Assembly (NCBI GenBank): GCA_003313425.1
Contig: NHZP01000005.1
Location: 744,001-808,000, forward strand
DNA length: 64,000 nt
Reading direction: 5' to 3'
DNA from: Pseudopyrenochaeta lycopersici
Taxonomy: Eukaryota > Ascomycota > Dothideomycetes > Pleosporales > Pseudopyrenochaetaceae
A program made the translations under genes and the position numbers. This document shows, in pieces, positions 34,185 through 44,253 of this stretch. Within the stretch, counting starts at the first letter, position 1. The number at the start of each line of letters is the position of its first letter. The notes below the pieces were generated by a model. That model was not told where the DNA came from. It did no database searches and saw only the letters and a list, made by a program, of their open reading frames with translations.

Positions 34185-34972
34185 GCGATCGGGAATCGCG
34201 TCTCAAGCGGAGGAGGCATTGCATTCCTGGAGTATATGGTTCTATTTATGCATGATACCCGTATTCGATAACGACAACTTAAATAGTAGATTTTCTTCAC
34301 TATATCTAATTGCAAACCTAGACCTACATAAGCTCTCATTGCGGGGCCATCCTTTAACTCGTGATCATTCACCACACTCGCCTTATGCAGGAATTGTCTG
34401 TTGCTGCATTACACGGTCAAGGATTCTCGCACCATAAAGTCTTTGCTTCTAAAGATGGGCCGAGTTCCTTACGTTTAGACGCGGCTGTCGACGGTGGGCC
34501 AATCACAGCCTCGTGTTTCATCCAACGCCACCCTTGACATTCATTCATTCATTGATATCCTATTCAGGAGGATGACACATCCGTATAATGTGGATCCAAG
34601 ACATGGCAATTTCGGCACATCTAGGGTTGAGTCCCTGTGTAGACTGTGGCGAATCTTCTTGCTGCAATATGGGTAAATTAAACCGATATAAAGGATCTTG
34701 CAGCTTACCCCCCGCTTGTGTAATGAATAGCTTCCGCAAATCAGAACATCTTGACGATTGCGGTGTTCATACATGTTGGCATGTAACCATATGCAAGGAA
34801 ATGTCTTCACATCAATCTACTTTGATGAACAGGTTTAGCTGCAACATCAACCGCATACCTCTCTCATAATGCAAGCACGGTTTCCGTACGAGTCAAGGAT
34901 CCTTCACTATGAAAAGTCAAGTTATAAACTTGGAAATGGTAGCACTCTGTACCAGACCACTTTACAGACACA
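34185..34972. other. Intergenic region, no gene recognised
   Basis: About 790 bases between the GT90 gene and the secreted propeller gene. One Cys-rich frame (34588-34869) is open but lacks a signal peptide or a family. The rest is unremarkable. Confidence 0.4.
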
Positions 34973-36091
34973 ATGATACCTCTACTCACCTTCCTGTCTT
35001 TCGTTCAATTCTCTTCTGCGCTCCCAAGCCCTCAAGGTAAGCTACTGGGCAACCTCCGCATTCTCGATACAGGCGTAGGCCACCGCTCGACCCCGGTTCC
35101 GCGATGGCGCACCTCCCTCCGCGGCCTTACTACTAGAGGCACAAATGCAACGATTCTGCAACAATTCGGCCCTGAGAATGCCCCGGGCTTCCTTGCTGAG
35201 CCTGTCAACGCATATTCTCTTGCATACTCTCCATCCACTGCCGCTCTCTTTTCAGTTACTGGCCAAGGTATCATCCGCACTGGAATTGACGGGTCGAATC
35301 CGGAGGTCGTTGTTGTAGACCAAGATGGGGGAAGTGGGCAGATCATGAGTGTGACAGTTGCCGAGAAAGAGAGGAAATTGTATTATGGAACGCTGTATGA
35401 GGGCCTGATCAAACGCGCGGATCTTGATGGGAAAAATGTCGAGGTAGTGCGCAACGTGTCGCAAGGAATCAACTACGATATAGTACCATCCTATACACCT
35501 GCAAATTTCTACGCGAATGGATTATTGGTGGACGAAGAAATGGGTTGGCTCTATTGGAGTGCGAGTAACGGCCCAGATGACGGGAGTGTGAGAAGAGCAC
35601 TGTTGAACCATGAGGGCGAAGAGCAGGTGTTGGCGAGTGGCATCAATATGCCGGGCCAGCTTCGCCTTGTTAAGGTTTCAAATACGTTGTACTGGACAGA
35701 GAAAGGGCGTTGGAATACTTCGCCGACAGCCATTAAACGTTTCGATCTCTCGCAACTCCGCAACTCTCTATCAACGCCGCCATCTCCAACATCACCTCCT
35801 GCCGCATTTGCCACATACACGGTAGTGCATTCCAATCAGAGCAGCTTATTCTTCGAGAATGACTATACGGGCGATAAGCAGACATTAAGCATACAAAGCT
35901 TTGTGGTCTATCGCAATGATGTTGAACAAAAGGTATGGTTCGTAGCTCAGAGTTCTGGACGAACTATCTTTGGCAAGCTCGTTGAGGTAACCTGGAAGGG
36001 GTCTGGGGATGGGAGAAAGGCGGAATTTGAAGTTTTGACGGCTAATACAACAGATATTGGGGTACCTATCGGTCTAGAGTTTGTATGGTGA
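34973..36091 (+). CDS. Secreted YWTD-type beta-propeller protein
   Basis: An intronless gene of 372 residues. An N-terminal signal peptide is clear (MIPLLTFLSFVQFSSALPSP), so the product is probably secreted or vacuolar. The body has repeated strands of the low-density-lipoprotein-receptor YWTD/LY type: KLYYGTLYEGLIKRADLDG, then GWLYWSASNGPDDGSVRRA, then NTLYWTEKGRW followed by IKRFDLSQL. These suggest a six-bladed propeller. Fungal homologues are generally uncharacterised; binding of a ligand or carbohydrate is plausible but unproven. Confidence 0.75.
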   Translation: MIPLLTFLSFVQFSSALPSPQGKLLGNLRILDTGVGHRSTPVPRWRTSLRGLTTRGTNATILQQFGPENAPGFLAEPVNAYSLAYSPSTAALFSVTGQGIIRTGIDGSNPEVVVVDQDGGSGQIMSVTVAEKERKLYYGTLYEGLIKRADLDGKNVEVVRNVSQGINYDIVPSYTPANFYANGLLVDEEMGWLYWSASNGPDDGSVRRALLNHEGEEQVLASGINMPGQLRLVKVSNTLYWTEKGRWNTSPTAIKRFDLSQLRNSLSTPPSPTSPPAAFATYTVVHSNQSSLFFENDYTGDKQTLSIQSFVVYRNDVEQKVWFVAQSSGRTIFGKLVEVTWKGSGDGRKAEFEVLTANTTDIGVPIGLEFVW

Positions 36092-36522
36092 TAGGAGGAG
36101 TAGAAGTGAAAGCTTCTGGATTGTACGTTTATGTGTGCTTTTTGAGCTGGAGCAGCACTAAAACTATACATAGACTTAGAAATGGACTCGCCGCAATTGA
36201 GCTTATTTGGTGCTCAGCCACTCACGAATCTTTGCTTTTCTTAGGAAGATATCAGAAATAGGTTTTAACCAAATATTGCCAGGGCTTAGTGGTCAATTCC
36301 TAAATCTGGGCCACTGAATTGGTCCTAAACTAGTAAAGCAACGAGTAATCGTTCAGTGCGATCAAGTTCATATTAACCCGCAACCAAATGCCTCCTTAGA
36401 TTTCGTAGGACGTAGTGTAATACATAATTGGCACATCTTACATAGAAATGACCGTCATTTGAATGCTTCAGTTGAGATGGATTAAACATATTCCAAGTGC
36501 AATTTACAGCTCATTCCTGCAC
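36092..36522. other. Intergenic 3' ends of two convergent genes
   Basis: About 430 AT-rich bases between the stops of the propeller gene and the Bli-3 gene. They presumably contain both terminators. Nothing else was recognised. Confidence 0.4.
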
Positions 36523-37343
36523 TCATTTCGCTGTCCTCACCTGCTGGAGATCCTGCTCACTCAACTCCCTCAATTTTCCCGTATTCGCAACCCCACCCGT
36601 AACAGCAGCACCAACAACCTCCTTTGCATATCCTAGCAGACCTACATCAGTCTGGTAATACGTAACGTACTTGCTTTTGACCTCAATCAGCGTCATACGT
36701 GGATCCTCTGGCCCGCCAGTGTGCGTATTGTCGCCCAAATCTCCAAACCAGGCTGCGACTCCCTTACTCCAAATGTCCTTTATACGTGGGTCGCTGCTAG
36801 AAGTAGTAATTGCTGTACCGGAGATGCTTATCCAATTTTGTGTCGTTTTAGAGTCCTGGAAGGAGATCTGGACTTCCTGGTTCTGTTCGAGATCGGAGAA
36901 TTTGGCAGAGTGCTTGTTTGCAAGAAAAAGGAAGTCCGGGCCAATTCGCTTGGCAACTGCCATGGAACGACCAACGGGACCTATATACATCAAATTGTTG
37001 TTAATTCGAATATAGAATTGTTGTATGACTTAAGAAGCTGAGCCAACTCACCGAGGCCCTTTCTGTATGTGTTCAACATGCAGATCTTTTGTCCATCTGC
37101 CATTTCGAAAAACTGCTTAATCTGTTGAGTTTTTGGTGTCTCATTGTCATATTGTTTTGCGACGGAGGGGTCAGTCTTCGAGTTGACTTCGCTTGCGTGA
37201 AGCGTCTCCGGCATTCTGGACTTGCGTGTAATTGAAAAATCCCTGACCAAGGTGATGCTGAAAGGCGCGATGCGAATCGATGTTCGAGTTCGATGTGGAA
37301 GGGGAGGAGAAGCAAAAATTGTGCGGACGAATGCCCTAGACAT
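36523..37343 (-). CDS. bli-3: Bli-3-like FMN-binding split-barrel protein (pyridoxamine-phosphate-oxidase fold)
   Basis: Two exons, 37052-37343 and 36523-36980 (intron 71 nt), give 249 residues. Neurospora bli-3 is a blue-light-induced gene. The family has the FMN-binding split barrel of general-stress proteins, with no proven substrate. The conserved core runs from GPVGRSMAVAKRIGPDFLF through the DPRMTLIEVKSKYVTYY block to GGVANTGKLREL. The model from the first ATG adds about 43 basic, Arg/Ser-rich residues ending in RDFSITRKSRM, which look like a mitochondrial presequence. The second in-frame Met (MPETLHASEV) is where typical Bli-3 proteins start. Two isoforms from two starts are therefore possible. 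Confidence 0.9.
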
Positions 37344-38427
37344 TTGTTAATGTGAGGGCACGTAGCGATGAGATCAGGTCAAGAATAGCAGGATCTTGTT
37401 CACGGAACAAGCACAGTTGGTTCAGTGGGAGACATGAATTAAGAATCATGACGTCCATGAGGAGCGAATTCGTGGTTGGATATGAAGAAGTCAACGCATA
37501 TGAATGACGATTGCACAAATTCGCAATTGCTCGTCGCGCCAAGCGGCTCCACATCTCCACCGTAGTTAAGAACTACAGCACATGAGTTGTATCAATTATA
37601 CGTCAAGTGTTTCCAAACATCAATAGACATATGTTGTGAAAGTGAACGAAAGAGTGGTTGATGTGATAAGGAGCAGGTATCGCTGAAACAATCTAACAAC
37701 AGCATTTGGCTTCCGCTGGTCACTTATGTTACTGCAGCATGCAGTGGCCAACCCAGTGTGGTTTTGAAAGATATAGCCCACAAATCCTCTGCAGTCTGAT
37801 TTTGCAGCACCAACGTAACAGAGCAGAAGGTGGATGTTACACTTATGGTAGTATATCCACCCCAAGTGGAGTAAATACCAAATCTAGAAGGCGATTGGCG
37901 TATTGTGGTTACTTGCAAAGAATATAATTGTGCTTTGGGACGAGCGAGTTGACGTTCCAGGTTTGTGATGTCTTGCGAAAATAAACAGCAGCGAGAGCTG
38001 TTTGTAGAGAGGTTGAACAATTATGCCCAGCTTCACACCACCCACCCGAGTAACTCGACCTTCTACCATCGCTCTAGTTCGTTTCACTGACTGCCATCGA
38101 ACGTGTCATGGAGGTGGTATAATAATGGACACAACAGTCCATGAAGAGGACACAGAGCTAGATGGCTTGGAAGAAAATGTGAAGCAAAAATCAGAATTCA
38201 ATCTTGAAAATATCGAATAGATAAATAGGGCAATGAGAAGTAGACAAACCAGATGTCAGCAATGTCAACATTGGTGGAGGTAAATGGGTGCTGAACAAAT
38301 GTAGGTGAGTTTAGACCTGTGCACTTGAATTGGGGAACAGAGGAACGAATATTGATCCACCAAAAAAACGCAAAATCACATTGGGAAGCTACCTAAAGAT
38401 TGCAAAAGAATAATCGGTGCGTCTGTT
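37344..38427. other. Intergenic: Bli-3 promoter and AcrB 3' flank
   Basis: About 1.1 kb, AT-rich. Short frames (for example 38023-38220) have no support. No clear light-response element can be asserted by eye. Confidence 0.4.
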
Positions 38428-41412
38428 CTACCTGCCGCTGCCAATTGGACTCATCAGGCCAGAACTGCCGGCCGTGGGGCTCCTCACCATCATCGGCTTG
38501 AGACTCTGAACAGGACTCATAGGATCTCTCTGGCTGGAGCTCTGGCTCGAAGTACCTGAGCTCAAACTTCCACTACCATGGCTTCCATTACGACCATTGA
38601 GCAGCCCTGGGGTGTTGAAAGGGTTGCCAAGAACGTAGCTTGGTGGGGAGTTCGGCTCATCGAAGCTGTCTGTAAAGCCAGAGACATTGGAAAGCATGGA
38701 GGAGGAACGACCACGCCCGCCTCGAAGCGAGCCTGGAGTACTATGAACATGGGAGTTGAGCGAGGGAAACGTGAAGCTGGTGAAGGCGTTGGCATGCGGA
38801 GACATGCTTGTGCCTGGGAGAGGGCCTTCGGGCGTGTTGGGAACGGAGACATGTTGATGTGACTGCTGAAGAAGGAGATCCTCATAATGCTGAACGGTCT
38901 GCAGCATCTGAGTGATTGATATGTTGTGTTCTTCAGCTCGTCGCTCATAACCATTGATGTTGCTGCGGTACTGATTTTCAACTTCAGCACGCTGTTGTCT
39001 GAGAGCAGTGCGCTCCTGCTCTCTTCGTTGCTTGGCGGTGAACCCTTCTTCATTGGCTAATACAAGTCGATCGTGTTGCTCGTTGAGCCTGAGCTGACGT
39101 TGCTGGAGACGTTCCCTTTTTTGAAGTACAGCAGTGATGTCACTCTCCACGCTCTGGACCTGGCGTTCAAACTCGGCCTTGATACTGTCGAAGTCGGCAG
39201 AGACAGTATTTTTATTGTCACGTTCCTTCTTCCACTCTGCTTTCTTGATTGCAGCCTCCTGAGCCTCATTCTCCGGAATACCTCCCAGATTATCAGCTTG
39301 AAGGGTCAGATCAGCGGCAGCGTCGTCAGCCTGGCGGATGTTTTGCGTGAATTGAAGAACGCGCTGGCGCTGGCGCTCATCACTGCCGCCAGCGTTGGCG
39401 AGGCGGTTGCCTAAAGTATCCACCTCCTTTTTGATGTTGCCGATGGCTGTCTTGTGATCCTTCTTGTTTCGTTTCAGGCGATTACGCTGCTCCTGTAGCT
39501 GCTGATCTGCCGCGGCGATTGAGTTCTTCAATGTCGTCGTTGGCGAAGAAGGTCGTAGCGTCTGATGTGCTGGCGGAGACGCAACGGAAGCTATAGACCA
39601 ATGCGTTAGATGTTGAGGAGGGCTTGTGAAAAGAGCTATGGTATACTGACCTAGCTCGGTGACTGGGCTAGCAGAGGTAATAAGGCTTGCTGAGTAGAAA
39701 ACTTCGTTGTCAATGGTACGCACAAACTCGCAATAGTAGTTTGAGACGGCCGTCAGACCGAATATTTCTCCAACCCAGAAACCGGTTCCCTCTTGTCCCT
39801 GGTATCCTAGCGGAGAGCTTTGACGAATGCGGGTCGAACTCCAATCTGCACCATTTAGACGAATGTAAAAAGGCTTTGACTTGTCAATCCCCGATCCCAC
39901 ACTCGAATCTTCCTCATCTTGGTCTTGAAAATCAGCGCCACTGAACAAACTGACGCGAAAAGAAATGTCGGAATAGCCGACTTCTGAAATCCAAACACGA
40001 TCGTCCTCCGATCTCCAAACAGCGTTTCCAATGTGATTTGCGTCTTTTGCATTAGCCTCGTCGGCGTCGTTTGCCGCCCGGCTACTTTCCATCTCTTTTA
40101 AAACTGTAACTTTTGTACTGGCAAGTGCAGCCCAAAATGGCTGCTGACTGCGAACGTGAGTAGCTTGCTTCCTCTTCCTCCTAGAACTACTCGCTTTATC
40201 CTTGTGTGAATGTGGCGCGGGTGACGGCCCCGGGGGCCGGCCGTCAGTGCTCGAAGACGTTGGCACATCGGCAGTTGGATCGAGGGTAGTGGAGTTTGCA
40301 CGTTGAAGCACGCCAGTCTCAGGGTCGGTTTTCTTGCCGGTGGGTAGGGATGAAGCTACGTCTCGGCGAGAAAGAGAGCGCCGAATGATACGAACAACGC
40401 CTTGGGCTAAGATATGGATTCCCAGGAGGCTGCGAGACCATCCGTGGGGGGTGGAGAAGCTTTCCAAATAGGTTGGCGTACTCGGTGGGCTCGTTAAGAA
40501 TTCCAGGCCTCCCCGGGCGAGCCCCGTCCAGAGGAAGTGGACAATGTGTTGCCGGAGAGGCCTGAATCGGAAGAGATGGTTTGACAGAATGATGATGACG
40601 CAAATGAAGACGCCGTTGGTGGTGCCGTTCTTGCCGGCTGCAGCGCCGCCGAGTGCTATGGCAATGACGGCCTGGGCCAGGTCTAGGAAGAAGTTCTGCA
40701 CGGGCACCCACAGGAGCAGCCAAATGACGAGTATGAAGGCGTCGGCGAAGATGGTGGTGAAGAGGGAGGGCGTGCCGCCGGAGCCCTGGAAGATGTCGGT
40801 GAAGGAGGGAAAGGCAGAGAGGGCGGAGAGGGGGGTTCCGGCCTGGGGCGGGACGAAGGTGAGTGTTGCGAAGAGGAACTGGACAATGGTGAGGACGGTG
40901 GGGGGCAGCTGGAGGAGGAGGATGAGGATGGCGAGGACGTCCCGCAGAGGACAGGACGTGAGAATGGTGGCGGGCACAGCAAGCATGGTGGCCATGGAGA
41001 AGGACGCCGTCTTGGGGCCATTGGCGTCGACGCGGCGTGGAGCTGAGGCAACGGCATCGAAGGGGCCGGTGCCGGTGCCGGCGTCGTAGGAGCGGCAGGC
41101 GTCGGGGTTGTCGAGCGAGGCGTCCGAGGCTGCGCGGGCGCGGGCGTCCATGGCGGCAGAGACAGCAGCGGCCATGGTGTTGACGGGAGCACCTGGGCCC
41201 GGCGGAGGGTCGTCGGTGCTGGCCGCATGCGTCATGGGGTCGGCTACATCGCTGGGGAGCGGCGGCGTAGGCGGCTGGGGTTTCCCATTGGCGTGGCCGT
41301 TGAGTTGCGGGTTGCTCTTCTGCTTGGTGATGCGCTTGCCGGGCGCCGCGAGGCCATTCTCGTGTCGCTTGTCGTGCTGGTTCGCCGCGTTCCTCTTCCC
41401 CTTCGCTACCAT
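38428..41412 (-). CDS. acrB: AcrB-like ubiquitination-network protein
   Basis: Two exons, 39651-41412 and 38428-39590, give 974 residues. The 60-nt intron has no stop and keeps frame, but its donor (GTCAGT), branch site (TCTAAC) and acceptor are good. Aspergillus acrB mutants resist acriflavine, and AcrB works with the CreB deubiquitinase network that tunes carbon repression and transporter turnover. The N-terminal 110 residues are Pro/Ala-rich. About four hydrophobic segments lie at residues 140-300 (for example DVLAILILLLQLPPTVLTIV). A beta-rich domain follows the basic linker (DDRVWISEVGYSDISFRV). A long coiled coil starts after SPTTTLKNSIAAADQQLQEQ. The Ser/Gly/Pro-rich tail is disordered. 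Membrane topology is inferred from hydropathy. Confidence 0.88.
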   Translation of the reverse strand: MVAKGKRNAANQHDKRHENGLAAPGKRITKQKSNPQLNGHANGKPQPPTPPLPSDVADPMTHAASTDDPPPGPGAPVNTMAAAVSAAMDARARAASDASLDNPDACRSYDAGTGTGPFDAVASAPRRVDANGPKTASFSMATMLAVPATILTSCPLRDVLAILILLLQLPPTVLTIVQFLFATLTFVPPQAGTPLSALSAFPSFTDIFQGSGGTPSLFTTIFADAFILVIWLLLWVPVQNFFLDLAQAVIAIALGGAAAGKNGTTNGVFICVIIILSNHLFRFRPLRQHIVHFLWTGLARGGLEFLTSPPSTPTYLESFSTPHGWSRSLLGIHILAQGVVRIIRRSLSRRDVASSLPTGKKTDPETGVLQRANSTTLDPTADVPTSSSTDGRPPGPSPAPHSHKDKASSSRRKRKQATHVRSQQPFWAALASTKVTVLKEMESSRAANDADEANAKDANHIGNAVWRSEDDRVWISEVGYSDISFRVSLFSGADFQDQDEEDSSVGSGIDKSKPFYIRLNGADWSSTRIRQSSPLGYQGQEGTGFWVGEIFGLTAVSNYYCEFVRTIDNEVFYSASLITSASPVTELGQYTIALFTSPPQHLTHWSIASVASPPAHQTLRPSSPTTTLKNSIAAADQQLQEQRNRLKRNKKDHKTAIGNIKKEVDTLGNRLANAGGSDERQRQRVLQFTQNIRQADDAAADLTLQADNLGGIPENEAQEAAIKKAEWKKERDNKNTVSADFDSIKAEFERQVQSVESDITAVLQKRERLQQRQLRLNEQHDRLVLANEEGFTAKQRREQERTALRQQRAEVENQYRSNINGYERRAEEHNISITQMLQTVQHYEDLLLQQSHQHVSVPNTPEGPLPGTSMSPHANAFTSFTFPSLNSHVHSTPGSLRGGRGRSSSMLSNVSGFTDSFDEPNSPPSYVLGNPFNTPGLLNGRNGSHGSGSLSSGTSSQSSSQRDPMSPVQSLKPMMVRSPTAGSSGLMSPIGSGR

Positions 41413-42305
41413 AGAAGGCGGTGCGACGGCGGGCGGGCGGTCTCGCCAGGGCGACTCGACTGCTGCACAGGACGAGCCAGGCTGGGAGATCGGGAGCCGC
41501 TGCTCAGTGGGAAGGTACGGGGGGGTCGTGTGCTGGGGGGCGGTGGTGTGTAGTGAAGGAAAGAGCCTACACCAAGCACGAATGTGGCAGTTACCGAACG
41601 CCCGAAGCTTGGCCTGTCACGCCGGGCCCTACCATGGAACTCGGCCGCCTGAAAGATTTGACTGAGTGGGCCAGCTACCCAAACAAGGGCTGCCTGGATT
41701 GGAGCTTGTGCATGTGCTGGGCTGCTGCTTTGCTTTTTCCTTCGTCTTCCGAGCCCTGCCGCTGCGAGCCCACCGCGCCCCGTTTCACGTCATGGAGCCC
41801 ACCGCCCTCGATACGGCCGGCAGGATTGCCATCTGCTCCATCTCACAGCGCCATGCTTGAGTGGTTGGCACGCAGATCTCACCAGGGATCGCCGCTCCGG
41901 AGCCTCAAAGCGGAACGCAAAAGGCCTGCAAACACTGCACGCCAAACAAAAACACCTCTGCTTCATTTGTGCGTCCTGGGTCCCATGGACGGCGAATCAT
42001 GGCCTCGTCGAATCAGCTTCGCTCACCGCATCTGAAGACTCTGCATCAGGCAAAAGCACTGCACCCCGCCAATGCCATTACTCACTTCGCTGTCACCGTG
42101 CTCTCGTGTTTCACAGGCCATTGCACACCTATTCGCCGCATTACTCTCCAGTGCACATGCAACGCTGCAATCACTCTCAATAGCCATCCCTGAGCCTGCG
42201 GGAACTTCCTCGGCTCTGGACGCTGTCGGAATATTTTCATCAAGCTGCACTTCCCTCTAGAGCACCAAGCGCGCAAGCCTTCCGTCGTTTCTACAGGGCT
42301 CCATG

Positions 42306-42318
42306 CCCCCCCCCCCCC
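42306..42318. repeat. Poly-C run, 13 bases
   Basis: Homopolymer of 13 C (then GCCC) in the region between the AcrB and thioesterase genes. Probably length-variable. Confidence 0.8.
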
Positions 42319-42465
42319 GCCCTCTGCATTGTACCGGCGTCGAAGCTTAACACAAACACACCAATCGCATCACCGCCTAACGTGCAAAAAAGGAAACCCG
42401 CACAGTCACGCGCCCAACGGGCGTGCAGATCATCCAAATGGGTAATAACAAAACAGCCCACCAAA

Positions 42466-42477
42466 CCCCCCCCCCCC
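42466..42477. repeat. Poly-C run, 12 bases
   Basis: A second C homopolymer 148 bases from the previous one, just beyond the 3' end of the thioesterase gene. Confidence 0.8.
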
Positions 42478-42527
42478 AATATCACCACACAAAAACCATT
42501 CACCCATGTGCCCGAGAAAGAATGCCA

Positions 42528-43976
42528 TCAATGGCTTGCTGCACTACCCACGTCTTCTTGCGCATCTGGCCTATCCCAGCTGCCCTTCTCCAATTGCCGC
42601 ACCCGCTCCAGCAGAGAGTGAACCCTGTTCCCATACTTTTCCTTTGCTTGCTCCTGCAGCTCGTACGTCTCTCTGAATTTGTCCATCATAAACGGCGGCA
42701 GCAGAGACTTTCGTGCCTGCTTGTAATCGTAGATGACAATGTCTTCAACACATCGTGCTGCGGGGCGGCGGTGCACCTCGGACAAGATTAGAACGTCCAA
42801 GATGAAGTGATCAGTGTTTATCACTGGCTTGTTTCTGAGCTTGTGCAGCACCGTTACCCTGCCACACAGTTGCTGTCAATCTTCGCCCTGTGCAGTACGG
42901 CATGTCTGTAAACCTACCTGTCAGGCCACTTCATTGGCTTAGTAATGAGGTTCGGGTTAGCCAAATTTGTTACTGAGATTGATTTCGCGCCATCCATCCC
43001 CAAAAGAATGCTAATCGGCTGGTGTCCAGATGTAGTAACAAGGTCACGATCGGTGCCTCTGTACTGAACTTCTGTCCAAGAATCTTAACCCTACGCATGT
43101 ATATCTTCGAGCAGCATGTACTTGCAGCATGGAACCGTCAAGGACGCTTGACTACCATGAAAACAATGCGTCTTCAGTTTTGGTCTCTTGATTCTCAGTT
43201 AAGCGACTCCTCGTGACTTCTTACTACATCCAGAGACCGTGGCGACTGGCATAGATTGACTTGAAATAGTGACTCGCATTACAGAGCTGCACGCTAGAGA
43301 GTGGGGGCTTACAAACTTGTAGTCGGTCTTAATGCTGCGCAGAATGAGGCCAATGCTCCTTGGAGTCATGAGTGCCATCCACTCGGCTTTGTGCGTTGGA
43401 TCGCTTGCAGCAAAGTTGAGCGTCCAATTTACTCGGGCTGATTCGGCATATCGATTGTACATGACATTGTTAACGTGCCCTGTGACACAAGTTAGGATCT
43501 TCCCCGGTGTTCAAGGCCTAGACCGAAAGAATACCCTTCAACTCGTCAGCTTTTTGCGGTCAATTCTCGCGAGAACATGCTGTCTCACCATGCTATCCTG
43601 TACCCGACCAACAATTCTGCATTAGCCATCGTACAGAAATATTGGATGGAAACGGTACCATTTCTCCCCACACAACTTCTTGCCGATAGAGTCCTCTCCA
43701 GTCCCTTCCCGTGAGGAAGCCCTCGCTCCCAGCGACTAGTTCCCTCCAATCTACAGCAATCTCTTTCAAAATCGAGCCGGCTTCATTAGTTTGGCCAGGG
43801 CTTAGCCCAAACATGATGCACTTCCCAATCCGCGCCTTCACATCCGAAAGCCATCGTGGACTAAGAGTGGCAGTAGCAGGTGCATCTGAAGAAGTCGATT
43901 GATATCGCGCGTGGCGCGGAACGCGTCCAAGGGATCGAAGTATCGAGTGCGTCGGACGCACAATGATTGATTGCAT
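42528..43976 (-). CDS. Mitochondrial thioesterase-like (hot-dog fold) protein, splice model incomplete
   Basis: Exons by homology: 43659-43976, 43589-43597 (9 nt, DSM), 43313-43479, 42918-42937 (20 nt) and 42528-42858. Translation matches the 4-hydroxybenzoyl-CoA thioesterase-like family: VVWGEM then DSM then GHVNNVMYNRYAESARVNW, where the Asp is the expected catalytic residue. PMKWPDRVTVLHKL and FILDVLILSEV follow. The N-terminus (MQSIIVRPTHSILRSLGRVP) looks like a mitochondrial presequence. The exons sum to 845 nt, one base short of a closed frame. The break is at the DSM/GHVNN junction, where the donor reads ATG-GTGAG and one more G would fix it. This could be a true mutation, an assembly error, or unusual splicing. 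Family is firm; integrity is not. Confidence 0.7.
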
Positions 43977-44253
43977 GGTGCTTTGCAGATGACTCCACGG
44001 AGCATGTACAGGTTTGTTACGATTATGCGCAAGCCATTGGGGCTTCTAGGGTAAGAAAGAGTATGTAATTAGTACAGTTTCCGACAATTGCGTGCGCGAT
44101 GCGGAACGAAGCCGAGGGCCGCAACTTCTGCATTTTCGCAGCCCTACGTCAGAAGGCCCAAGCTCTGTGTCACCTTTCATCTCTAACCACGAACGTCAAC
44201 CGCTTGAGGATATCGGTGCTCGTCTCCAATCATCCGCAGGCTCGTTTATTAGA
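43977..44253. promoter_or_regulatory. Short divergent promoter between thioesterase and LYR genes
   Basis: Only 277 bases separate the start codons of two divergent genes, both apparently mitochondrial. No specific motif is asserted. The spacing suggests a shared bidirectional promoter. Confidence 0.4.

Larger units (their letters stand above)
41413..42527. other. AcrB promoter and thioesterase 3' flank with two poly-C runs
   Basis: About 1.1 kb, C-rich on the plus strand. It contains runs of 13 C at 42306-42318 and 12 C at 42466-42477. Open plus-strand frames here reflect base composition and show no family match. Confidence 0.45.

Noticed and set aside
34588..34869. Cys-rich 93-residue frame that could suggest a small secreted effector
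   Set aside because: It has no signal peptide and no repeated Cys spacing, and the start is arbitrary.
24719..37343. Secondary-metabolite cluster (NmrA-like, permease, glycosyltransferase, dioxygenase nearby)
   Set aside because: There is no backbone enzyme (PKS, NRPS, terpene synthase) and no cluster regulator. The genes are spread and of mixed function.
40544..41228. Long frames of 181 codons on both strands inside AcrB
   Set aside because: They are shadows of the AcrB coding sequence in other frames. Their Pro/Ser- or Met/Arg/Val-rich translations reflect GC-rich codons.
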